Assembly: GCA_032027205.1 (NCBI GenBank)
Contig: JAVSMN010000001.1
Coordinates: 682,001-746,000 of the forward strand
From: Zeimonas sp032027205
Lineage (GTDB): Bacteria; Pseudomonadota; Gammaproteobacteria; Burkholderiales; Burkholderiaceae_E
Reading direction: 5' to 3'
DNA length: 64,000 nt
Shown here: positions 25,552 through 33,220 of the stretch, piece by piece
Layout of the letters: every line of letters begins with the position of its first letter
How positions within the stretch are numbered: the stretch's first letter is position 1
Program-made: the position numbers and the translations under genes
Notes under the pieces: model-generated
Told to the model about the DNA's origin: nothing
The model's input: only the letters and a program-made list of their open reading frames with translations
The model's database searches: none

Positions 25552-26739
25552 ATGAAAGCCGCATTCAAGTGGGACGACCCGCTGCTGCTCGACCAGCAAC
25601 TGACCGAAGACGAGCGCATGGTGCGCGACGCCGCGGCCGCCTATTGCCAGGAGCGGCTGGCGCCGCGCGTGCTGGAGGCCTTCCGCAGCGAGAATACCGA
25701 CCCGGCGATCTTCCGCGAGATGGGCGAACTCGGCCTGCTGGGTCCGACCATTCCCGAAGCCTACGGCGGCCCGGGGCTGAACTACGTCGCCTACGGCTTG
25801 ATTGCCCGCGAGGTCGAGCGCGTCGACTCCGGCTATCGCTCGATGATGAGCGTGCAGAGTTCGCTCGTCATGGTGCCGATCTTCGAGTTCGGCACCGACG
25901 CGCAGAAGGAGAAATATCTGCCGAAGCTCGCCACCGGTCAGTGGATCGGCTGCTTCGGTCTCACCGAGCCGAACCACGGCTCGGATCCCGGCTCGATGGA
26001 AACGCGCGCGAAGCGCGTCTCGGGCGGCTACCAGATCACCGGCAGCAAGATGTGGATCTCGAACTCGCCGTTCGCCGACGTGTTCATCGTCTGGGCGAAA
26101 TGCGTCGGCGGCGACCACGACGGCCGCATCAAGGGCTTCATCCTCGAGAAGGGCATGAAGGGCCTGTCGGCGCCGGCGATCCACGGCAAGGTGGGCCTGC
26201 GCGCCTCGCTCACCGGCGAAATCGTCATGGATCAGGTGTTCGTCTCCGACGAGCAACTGATGCCGAAGGTCGAGGGGCTCAAGGGCCCGTTCACCTGCCT
26301 GAACAGCGCGCGCTACGGCATCGCGTGGGGCGCGCTCGGCGCCGCCGAAGACTGCTGGCACCGCGCGCGGCAATACGTGCTCGACCGCAAGCAGTTCGGC
26401 CGTCCGCTCGCCGCCAACCAGCTCATCCAGAAGAAGCTCGCCGACATGCAGACCGAGATCACGCTCGGTCTGCAGGGCTGCCTGCGACTGGGCCGGATGA
26501 AGGACGAAGGCACCGCGGCGGTCGAGATCACGTCGATCATGAAGCGCAATTCGTGCGGCAAGTCGCTCGATATCGCGCGCCTGGCACGCGACATGATGGG
26601 CGGCAACGGCATCTCCGACGAGTTCGGCGTTGCGCGTCACCTGGTGAACCTCGAGGTGGTCAACACCTACGAGGGCACGCACGACATCCACGCGCTCATT
26701 CTCGGTCGTGCGCAGACGGGGATCCAGGCGTTCAGCTGA
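25552..26739 (+). CDS. gcdH: Glutaryl-CoA dehydrogenase (acyl-CoA dehydrogenase family)
   Basis: 395 residues. AGGAG lies six bases before the ATG. The sequence follows glutaryl-CoA dehydrogenases: FKWDDPLLLDQQLTEDERMVRD at the N-terminus, then SGYRSMMSVQSSLVM, CFGLTEPNHGSDPGSMETRA, TGSKMWISNSPFADVF and ARYGIAWGALGAAEDCWHRARQYVLDRKQFGRPL. The catalytic glutamate is E374 in NTYEGTHDIHALILGRA. It oxidatively decarboxylates glutaryl-CoA to crotonyl-CoA with FAD and ETF, at the end of lysine, tryptophan and anaerobic aromatic degradation. This matches the aromatic-CoA genes elsewhere in the window. Confidence 0.95.
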   Translation: MKAAFKWDDPLLLDQQLTEDERMVRDAAAAYCQERLAPRVLEAFRSENTDPAIFREMGELGLLGPTIPEAYGGPGLNYVAYGLIAREVERVDSGYRSMMSVQSSLVMVPIFEFGTDAQKEKYLPKLATGQWIGCFGLTEPNHGSDPGSMETRAKRVSGGYQITGSKMWISNSPFADVFIVWAKCVGGDHDGRIKGFILEKGMKGLSAPAIHGKVGLRASLTGEIVMDQVFVSDEQLMPKVEGLKGPFTCLNSARYGIAWGALGAAEDCWHRARQYVLDRKQFGRPLAANQLIQKKLADMQTEITLGLQGCLRLGRMKDEGTAAVEITSIMKRNSCGKSLDIARLARDMMGGNGISDEFGVARHLVNLEVVNTYEGTHDIHALILGRAQTGIQAFS

Positions 26740-26936
26740 GCCCGCGGCGCCCCGGCGCCGTCGCTGCTCTTCGTCCTCCTGCTCCTCGTCATGCGCGGTC
26801 TCGACGCGCGTGCTCGCCTGTGCGCTCGGTCTCGCGGGCGCGCTGCGACGTCTCGCGGGCGTCGCCTACGTCGCGATGTTCGCCCGGATCCCTTTCGCTA
26901 GACTGGGGCCGTCAGAACGCCTCGAGGAGATAGCTC

Positions 26937-28058
26937 GTGTCGACGACCGCCAGCGGACCCACCATGACGATCCCCTTCCGCGCCGACCACGTCGGCAGCC
27001 TGCTTCGCCCCGCCTGGCTCGCCGAGGAGCGCGCGCGCTGGCGGAGCGGCGAAATCGACGCGGCTGTGCTGCGCGCCGCCGAAGATCGCGCCATTCGCGA
27101 AGCCGTGCAGCATCAGGAAGCGATCGGTCTTCAATCAATCACCGACGGCGAGTTCCGCCGCGACTGGTGGCACCTCGATTTCCTGTCGCAGATCGACGGC
27201 GTGACGCTGAAGGAGAACCCGGGGCCGAAGTTCGGCGTTGCGGGGGCGTCCGAGCAGCCGCCGATCGCGACGGTCACCGGCCGCATCGCCTGCAGCCGCC
27301 CGATCATGATCGATCACTTCGCGTTCCTGAAGGAGCAGACGACGCGCACCGCGAAGATGACGATTCCATCGCCATCGATGCTGCACCTGCGCGGCGGCCG
27401 AGCGGCGATCTCGAAGGACGTCTATCCCGACCTCGACGCGTTCTGGTCCGACGTCGCGCAGGCCTATCGCACCGCGATTCGCCACCTGGCCGATGCAGGT
27501 TGCCGCTACCTGCAACTCGACGACATCACCTTCGCATACCTGTGCGACCCGAAGATCCAGGCGACGTGCCGCGCCAACGGCGACGACCCGGCCACCCTTC
27601 CGCGCACTTACGCGAACGCGATCAACGCAGCGCTCGAAGGCCGCCCCGACGGCCTGCACGTCACGATGCACACCTGCCGCGGCAACTTCCGCAGCGCCTG
27701 GGTCGCCGAAGGCGGCTACGACCCGGTCGTCGAAGCGATGTTCTCGACGAACGTCGACGGCTACTTCATGGAGTTCGACAGCGCCCGCGCCGGCGGCTTC
27801 GAACCGCTGAAGGCACTCCCCGCCGGCAAACGCGTCGTCCTCGGCCTCGTCACCACGAAGTCCGGCGAACTCGAATCGAAGGAAGCACTGAAGCGCCGCA
27901 TCGACGAAGCCGCGCGCTTCGTCCCGCTCGAGAACCTGTGCCTGTCCCCGCAATGCGGCTTCTCGAGCACGCACCACGGCAACGCGCTGTCGCAGCAGGA
28001 ACAATGGCGCAAGCTCGAGCGCGTGGTCGAAGTCGCCCGCGAAGTGTGGGGCGACTGA
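26937..28058 (+). CDS. Cobalamin-independent methionine synthase II-family protein (MetE C-terminal domain-like)
   Basis: 373 residues from a GTG at 26937. GAGGAGA seven bases upstream decides this start over the unsupported ATG nine codons later. It is a stand-alone MetE catalytic barrel: PFRADHVGSLLRP at the N-terminus, LQSITDGEFRRDWWHLDFLSQIDG, CRYLQLDDITFAYLCDP, the zinc-ligand region HVTMHTCRGNFRSAW, and LSPQCGFSSTHHGN carrying the last cysteine. It is about half the length of full MetE and lacks the N-terminal folate domain. Such proteins (YxjG/YxjH-like or MetE-like) use other methyl donors, or act in side reactions. The methyl donor here is unknown. Confidence 0.9.
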   Translation: MSTTASGPTMTIPFRADHVGSLLRPAWLAEERARWRSGEIDAAVLRAAEDRAIREAVQHQEAIGLQSITDGEFRRDWWHLDFLSQIDGVTLKENPGPKFGVAGASEQPPIATVTGRIACSRPIMIDHFAFLKEQTTRTAKMTIPSPSMLHLRGGRAAISKDVYPDLDAFWSDVAQAYRTAIRHLADAGCRYLQLDDITFAYLCDPKIQATCRANGDDPATLPRTYANAINAALEGRPDGLHVTMHTCRGNFRSAWVAEGGYDPVVEAMFSTNVDGYFMEFDSARAGGFEPLKALPAGKRVVLGLVTTKSGELESKEALKRRIDEAARFVPLENLCLSPQCGFSSTHHGNALSQQEQWRKLERVVEVAREVWGD

Positions 28059-28091
28059 AGCCGACGAAGGCACTTCCTTCCAGAGAACGAA

Positions 28092-28472
28092 GCGCAGCGC
28101 GAGGTGTCGCGCGCCCCCACCCCGACACTCGTTCGGCGCGATGCGCAAGGGCTCGGGGCGCGCGCGGGGCGGCTGGGCACAGCGCGCAGGCGCAGCGCCT
28201 TGCGCCTGCCGCGGCCGTCGGCGAGCCGGCTGCTGCCGAAAGGAAATTCGCGGGACCCGTCGCGCCGCGGCGCGAAGCGCCGCTGCGCCGCGGGTGCGAA
28301 TTTCCGAGGCAGAGCCGGGAAGCCCCCGCGTAGCGGGGGCCGAAGCCGTCGGCCGCGGCAGGCGCAAGGCGCTGCGCCTGCGCGCTGTGCCCAGCCGCCC
28401 CGCGCGCGCCCCGAGCCCTTGCGCATCGCGCCGCACGCCGACGAAACGCGTGCGCGACGCCTGGCGCTACGC
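28092..28472. repeat. Nested inverted-repeat element between convergent genes
   Basis: The whole gap between the MetE-like gene and the MaoC gene is a multi-layer palindrome. The main arms, 28134-28222 and 28345-28433, are 89 bp each and are reverse complements at 88 of 89 positions. Outside them 28092-28112 and 28452-28472 are also inverted copies (18 of 21), the latter running over the maoC stop codon. Inside the 122-bp core are an imperfect hairpin, 28242-28305 (GGAAATTCGC ... GCGAATTTCC, loop GAA), and a perfect GCCCCCGC-GTA-GCGGGGGC hairpin, 28322-28340. Open frames in it are mirror images on the two strands and are not coding. No transposase or clear target-site duplication is seen. Confidence 0.9.
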
Positions 28473-28922
28473 GTACCGCCGTGCCACCGTCTCCGCGATA
28501 CACACCGGCCTGTCGCCCCCTTCGCGCTCGACCGTCGCCTCGGTGACGATCTGCAACCCGCCGTTGCCCACGTCCTCCACCGACACCACGCGAAAGCGCG
28601 CGCGCAGCCGGCTTCCGGCCGGCACCGGCGCCGGAAAGCGCACCCGGTTCAGCCCGTAGTTCACGCTCATCCGCACGCCGCGCAACTCGATCGCACTCTC
28701 CGCGAACATCGGCAGCAGCGACAGCGTCAGGTAGCCGTGCGCGATCGTCGTGCCGAACGGACCTTTCGCGGCGCGCTCGGGATCGACGTGGATCCATTGG
28801 CGGTCGCCGGTCGCCTCGGCAAACGCGTCGATGCGCTGCTGGGTGACCTCGACCCAGTCGCTGACGGCGATCTCCTCGCCGACGCAGGCCGCCAGTTCGG
28901 TGAGATTTTCGAATACACGCAT
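28467..28922 (-). CDS. MaoC family dehydratase
   Basis: 151 residues with a single hot-dog domain. The hydratase-2 signature is at about residues 34-70: DAFAEATGDRQWIHVDPERAAKGPFGTTIAHGYLTLSLLP, with the catalytic Asp and His in D-x4-H. VNYGLNRVRFPAPVPAGSRLRARF is the usual MaoC_like core. It is probably an (R)-specific enoyl-CoA hydratase, or a related hydratase acting on CoA thioesters. It is on the same strand as upp, with 24 bases between. Its stop codon lies in the outer arm of the inverted-repeat element. Confidence 0.92.
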   Translation of the reverse strand: MRVFENLTELAACVGEEIAVSDWVEVTQQRIDAFAEATGDRQWIHVDPERAAKGPFGTTIAHGYLTLSLLPMFAESAIELRGVRMSVNYGLNRVRFPAPVPAGSRLRARFRVVSVEDVGNGGLQIVTEATVEREGGDRPVCIAETVARRYA

Positions 28923-28946
28923 TGCGCTCGTCCTTGTCGTCCTGAT

Positions 28947-29597
28947 TCAGTGCTTCGTGCCGAACAGCCGATCGCCCGCGTCGCCGAGTCCCGGAACGAT
29001 GTACGCGTTCGCATCGAGATGATCGTCGAGGGCGGCGACGTAGACCGGCACCCGGGGATGATGCGCGGCGAACACCGCCATGCCTTCGGGCGCCGCAACC
29101 AGCGCGAGGAAGCGCACGGCATCGGGCGCGACGCCGCGGTCGAGCAACACCTGCACCGCATGCGCCGCCGAGTGCCCGGTGGCGATCATCGGATCGCAGA
29201 CAATGAACATGCGCTCGCCGGTGTCCGGCAGCCGCACGTAGTACTCGACGGGTTGGCGATCCGCGCCGCGGTACAGGCCGATGTGGCCGACGCGCGCTGC
29301 GGGAATCAACTCGAGCAGCCCGTCCACCATGCCGAGTCCGGCACGCAGGATCGGCACGATGCCGATCTTGCGCCCGGCGATCACCGGAGCGTCGACTGCA
29401 GCCAGCGGCGTGTCGACGCGCCGCATCGCCAGCGGCAGATCGCGCGTGATCTCGTAGCCCATCAGCAGCGTGATCTCGCGCAGCAGATCGCGAAAGGCGC
29501 GCGTCGACGTCTCGCGATCGCGCATGTGCGTGAGCTTGTGCTGGATCAGCGGGTGATCGACGATCCGCAGCGACGGAAAGCGCGGGTCGGTGCGCAT
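28947..29597 (-). CDS. upp: Uracil phosphoribosyltransferase
   Basis: 216 residues, the usual length. Conserved elements: HPLIQHKLTHMRDRETSTRAFRDLLREI, the flexible loop with PILRAGLGMVDGLLELIPAARVGHIGLYR, and the PRPP-binding FIVCDPMIATGHSAAHAVQVL. It ends with ALDDHLDANAYIVPGLGDAGDRLFGTKH, which includes the uracil-binding region. It makes UMP from uracil and PRPP in pyrimidine salvage. Spacing of 71 bases to the ligase gene upstream leaves operon membership open. Confidence 0.96.
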   Translation of the reverse strand: MRTDPRFPSLRIVDHPLIQHKLTHMRDRETSTRAFRDLLREITLLMGYEITRDLPLAMRRVDTPLAAVDAPVIAGRKIGIVPILRAGLGMVDGLLELIPAARVGHIGLYRGADRQPVEYYVRLPDTGERMFIVCDPMIATGHSAAHAVQVLLDRGVAPDAVRFLALVAAPEGMAVFAAHHPRVPVYVAALDDHLDANAYIVPGLGDAGDRLFGTKH

Positions 29598-29668
29598 CTT
29601 GCCGAGCTCCTCGTCCCCGCCCGTTCAGGCGCGCATCTTCGCGTGCGAGCTTCTCCGACGACTCGCGC

Positions 29669-31318
29669 TCACCCGGTGAAGTCCTCGCGATCGCGCAGCC
29701 GGTAGCGCTGGATCTTGCCGGTGGCCGTCTTCGGCAACTCGTCGACGAACTCGACCCAGCGCGGGTACTTGAACGGCACGAGCCGGTCCTTCACGTACGC
29801 CTTGATCTCCTGCGCGAGCGCGTCGGTGGCACGCGACGGCTCCTTCAGCACGACGAAAGCCTTCGGCTTGAGCAGTCCGTCAGCGTCGCGTGAGCCGACG
29901 ACCGCCGCCTCGAGCACCATCGGGTGCGACGCCACCGCCGACTCGACCTCGAAGGGCGAGACGTACTGTCCGCTGACCTTCATCATGTCGTCGGAGCGGC
30001 CGGCGTAGGTGTAGTAGCCGTCGGCGTCACGCTGGTACTTGTCGCCGCTGCGCGTCCACACGCCCTGGAAGGTGTCGCGCGTCTTCTCGCGCTGGTTCCA
30101 GTACTGCGCGGCCGACGAGGGCCCGCTGATGTACAGGTCGCCGACCTCGTCGTCGCCCACTTCGTGCCCGTCGTCGCCGACCAGCTTCAGCGTATAGCCC
30201 GGCACCGGCTTGCCGGTGGTGCCATAGCGCACCACGCCGGACTGGTTCGACAGGAAGATGTGCAGCATCTCGGTCGAGCCGATGCCGTCGAGAATCTCCA
30301 CGTTCGTTCGCTCGGTGAAGCCGGTGCCGATTCCCTTCGGCAGCGCTTCGCCGGCCGACGTCGCCACGCGCAGCGACAGTTGCGACGCAGCCGGGAAGGC
30401 TGCGTTGGCAAGCATGCCGGCGTACAACGTCGGAACGCCGTAGAAGATCGTCGGGCGCTTGCCCATCGCGGCCAGCGCAGCGGGCGCTGCGCCGGTGAGC
30501 CGCTGGAACACGGCTTCCGGCGTCGGGCGTTCGGCCATCAGCACGGTGGTCGCGCCGACCGACATCGGGAAGGTCAGGCCGTTGCCCAGGCCGTAGGCAA
30601 AAAACAGCTTCGCCGCACTGAAGACGACGTCGTCGTCGCGGATGCCGAGCACGGGGCGCGCATACAGTTCGGCCGTCTCGATCAGGCTCGAGTGCACGTG
30701 CACCGTGCCTTTCGGCGAGCCGGTCGATCCCGACGAGTAGAGCCAGAAGCAAGGTTCGTCGGCGACGGTCTCGGCGCATTCGTAGTCGTCGCGACCGCCG
30801 GCCAGCAGCGCGTCGAAGTCGACGCGCTTGCCACCGGCCGCCGCAGCGTTCGAGCCCGGCGCCGAAGAAACGACGACCGAACGCAGCGACGCAGTCGACT
30901 CGATCGCGTCCTCGAACGACGGCAGCAGCGCCTGCGAGACGAGCAGCGCCGCCGCGCGCGAGTCGCGCAGCATGTATTCGTAGTCCTGCGGGCGCAGCAT
31001 CGTGTTGACCGCCACCGGCACGATCCCGGCCTTGATCGAACCGAGGAACGCCACCGGCCAGTCGATCGTGTCGAGCATGCACAGCAGGACGCGCTCCTCG
31101 CGACGCAGGCCGAGCCCGGCAAGCGACGACGCGAAACGGTTCACGCGTTTCGCGAGTTCGGCATAGGTGCACGAGCCGCGGTCATCGACGTAGGCGATGC
31201 GATCGCCGCGACCGGCGCCCAGGTTGCGCTCGAGCAGGTCGTGCGCGGCGTTGTAGTTGCGCGGAACGCGGATGCGCGGCGGGCTCACGGAATGATCGGC
31301 ACTCGAGACTTCGGCCAC
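29669..31318 (-). CDS. Benzoate-CoA ligase family protein
   Basis: 549 residues from a GTG at 31318, supported by GGAGGG about nine bases upstream. It is an AMP-forming acyl-CoA synthetase: A3 motif YSSGSTGSPKGTVH, A5 LDGIGSTEMLHIFLSN, hinge GRSDDMMKVSGQYVSP, and the catalytic lysine in PKTATGKIQR. Overall similarity (PRNYNAAHDLLERN, FAYGLGNGLTFPMSVGATTVLM, FYGVPTLYAGML) is to benzoate/4-hydroxybenzoate-CoA ligases (BclA/BadA). It activates benzoate or a substituted benzoate in the cytoplasm. It is downstream of the BoxR-type regulator gene. The boxABC epoxidase genes are not in the window. Confidence 0.92.
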   Translation of the reverse strand: MAEVSSADHSVSPPRIRVPRNYNAAHDLLERNLGAGRGDRIAYVDDRGSCTYAELAKRVNRFASSLAGLGLRREERVLLCMLDTIDWPVAFLGSIKAGIVPVAVNTMLRPQDYEYMLRDSRAAALLVSQALLPSFEDAIESTASLRSVVVSSAPGSNAAAAGGKRVDFDALLAGGRDDYECAETVADEPCFWLYSSGSTGSPKGTVHVHSSLIETAELYARPVLGIRDDDVVFSAAKLFFAYGLGNGLTFPMSVGATTVLMAERPTPEAVFQRLTGAAPAALAAMGKRPTIFYGVPTLYAGMLANAAFPAASQLSLRVATSAGEALPKGIGTGFTERTNVEILDGIGSTEMLHIFLSNQSGVVRYGTTGKPVPGYTLKLVGDDGHEVGDDEVGDLYISGPSSAAQYWNQREKTRDTFQGVWTRSGDKYQRDADGYYTYAGRSDDMMKVSGQYVSPFEVESAVASHPMVLEAAVVGSRDADGLLKPKAFVVLKEPSRATDALAQEIKAYVKDRLVPFKYPRWVEFVDELPKTATGKIQRYRLRDREDFTG

Positions 31319-31394
31319 GGCGGCTTCCCTCCAGGTTCGTCAGTGGATTATCGCGCGCAGGAGATCCTTCTCGGGCGCGGCATTCGTCATTGCG

Positions 31395-32298
31395 TCACCC
31401 TGCCCGTTCCTGCGGCAGGTGCGATGGCATCGCCTCGACCAGCGCGAGCAACCGCTCGAGGCTCTGCGCCTCGTCGGTGCCGCTCGTGTCGACGACGGCG
31501 TCGGCCAGCGCGTACAGTCGTTCGCGCTGCTTGAGGATCGTGCGCAACTCGGCCATCGCGTGCTCGCGCCCGCGAATGGGCCGCAGATCGCCCTGCGCGA
31601 CGACGCGGTCCATGTGGTCTTCGGGCGAAGCGCGCAGCCAGACGGTGAAGCAGCGCTCGCGCAGCAGTTCGTAGGTACGCGGCTCGAGCACGAGCGAGCC
31701 GCCGGTGGCGATCACGCAGCGCTTGTGCGCGCGCGTAAGCCGGTCCAGCACACGCGCCTCCGCCTCGCGGAAGGTGTCCTGCCCGTACATCGAGAAGACG
31801 CTGCCGAGCGAGGCGCCCAGCTCGCGCTCGATCTGCTGGTCGAGCTCGTAGAACGGAACGCGCAGCCGTGTCGCGAGCTGCACGCCCAGCGTGGACTTCC
31901 CGGCGCCGCGCAGGCCTATCAGCGCGATGCGCCGCGAGCGCTCGCGGCTCGATTCGCCGAAGCGCTGCTGCAGCTGCATCACCGCCTCGTGACGCTGCTC
32001 GGGACGCAGGCCGCGCAGCAACTCGAGCGCCGCGACGATCTCCGGATCGAAGGATCGATCGCCGATCAACTGCTCCACCGGGCAGGCAAGCGCCTCGGCC
32101 ACGCGACGGATCAGCAGGATCGAGATGTTTCCGTCGCCCGACTCGAGTTGCGCGAGATAGCGCTCTGAAAGGCCGGAGAGTTCGGCGAGGCGCTTTCGCG
32201 TGAGGTGCGCTTCTTTCACGGCGCTCGCGCACACGGCGACCGAGCGCCTCGAGGAACGCGTTCTCGTCTTCCGGCTTGCCGCCCACCAAGGAGACCAT
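31395..32298 (-). CDS. boxR: BoxR-type regulator: XRE helix-turn-helix fused to shikimate-kinase-like domain, apparent frameshift
   Basis: The N-terminus (MVSLVGGKPEDENAFLEALGRRVRERR, from ATG 32298) and the remainder (HLTRKRLAELSGLSERYLAQLESGDGNIS onward) lie in different reading frames. Dropping one base from the T-run at 32214-32216 joins them with normal BoxR spacing. The rejoined protein would be about 300 residues: an XRE HTH (about 20-75), then a shikimate-kinase-like domain with P-loop GLRGAGKSTLG, ELDQQIE and ATGGSLVL. BoxR proteins bind benzoyl-CoA through the kinase-like domain and repress box genes. A run error in the assembly or a true inactivating frameshift are both possible. 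If real, only a truncated product with most of the HTH from an internal GTG could be made. Confidence 0.85.
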
Positions 32299-32348
32299 GC
32301 AACATCGAACGTCGGACAATGAAGAACCTGCAATATAACTCATATGCA
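32298..32348. promoter_or_regulatory. TGCA-containing operator region between boxR and divergent hydrolase
   Basis: Three TGCA tetranucleotides (32298-32301, 32329-32332 and 32345-32348) sit in this 51-base AT-rich strip, including TGCAATAT near ATATGCA. TGCA repeats are a known feature of BzdR/BoxR-family operators. The CATATG at 32341-32346 provides the plus-strand ATG of the hydrolase, and also a minus-strand ATG in frame with the boxR N-terminus, preceded by AGGG. Confidence 0.45.
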
Positions 32349-33162
32349 AAACCCTAACGAGCACTATTTTCACGTCGTCGTCGGCGGGAGGCGGCTCGAG
32401 TGCCGATCGATCGGCGACCGCGGCTCGCGCTCGCCGACGCTCGTCTTCCTGCACGAGGGGCTGGGCAGCATCGCGCTGTGGCGCGATTTCCCGGACCGCG
32501 TCTGTGCATCCGCAGGGTTGCCGGGGATCATCTACTCGCGACGCGGCTACGGAGGATCGGAGCCGATCGACGAGCCGCGAAGCGCGCGCTTCATGCACGA
32601 AGAGGCGATCGACGTGCTGCCCGAGGTGCTGCGCGTGTTCGGCCTGGAACGACCGATCCTCGTCGGACACAGCGACGGCGCCTCGATCGCGCTGATCCAC
32701 GCGGGTACCTTTCCCGAAGTCGACGCGGCGGTGGCCGTGCTCGCGCCGCACCTGTTCGTGGAACCCGTGTGCACCGATGCGATCGCCGAGATCGCGCGTC
32801 GCTACGAAGCGCCGGGGCTGCGGGAACAACTCGGCCGCTACCACGACGACGTCGACGGCGCGTTCCGCCACTGGACTGCCGTCTGGCTGTCGGACGCCTT
32901 CGCCGCATGGAGCATCGAGAAGGAGGTCGCCGCAATCCGCTGCCCGATCCTGGCGATCCAGGGCGCAGACGACCAATACGGAACGATGCGCCAGCTCGAT
33001 CGGATCGCCGAGTTGCAGCCCGACGCACAACTGCTGAAGCTGGCCGATTGCCGGCACAGCCCGCATCTGGATCGACCCGACGAGGTCGTCGAGGCGGTCG
33101 CCGCGTTCTGTCGCGCGATCGCCGCGAAGGAGGTTGCAGGCGACGCGGGCACGCGCAGCTGA
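32344..33162 (+). CDS. Alpha/beta hydrolase
   Basis: 272 residues with the alpha/beta-hydrolase layout: oxyanion-hole region LVFLHEGLGSIALWRDFP, nucleophile elbow VGHSDGASIAL (Ser in GHSDG), Asp in IQGADDQYG, and His in DCRHSPHLDRPDEV. Hydrolases of this type are often found in box benzoate clusters, next to boxR, where a thioesterase or lactone-hydrolysing role has been suggested. The gene starts head-to-head with boxR within the TGCA-containing region, so shared control by benzoyl-CoA is likely. Confidence 0.9.
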   Translation: MQNPNEHYFHVVVGGRRLECRSIGDRGSRSPTLVFLHEGLGSIALWRDFPDRVCASAGLPGIIYSRRGYGGSEPIDEPRSARFMHEEAIDVLPEVLRVFGLERPILVGHSDGASIALIHAGTFPEVDAAVAVLAPHLFVEPVCTDAIAEIARRYEAPGLREQLGRYHDDVDGAFRHWTAVWLSDAFAAWSIEKEVAAIRCPILAIQGADDQYGTMRQLDRIAELQPDAQLLKLADCRHSPHLDRPDEVVEAVAAFCRAIAAKEVAGDAGTRS

Positions 33163-33220
33163 CGCCGGACATCGGCGCGGGCAGCCTACAATCGCTGCCT
33201 GCTGGGAAACGGAGAAAGGC

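Noticed and set aside
28104..28466. Open frames within the nested inverted repeat, giving near-identical peptides on both strands
   Set aside because: The similarity is a direct consequence of the palindrome; there is no ribosome-binding site, domain or third-position bias expected for a gene.
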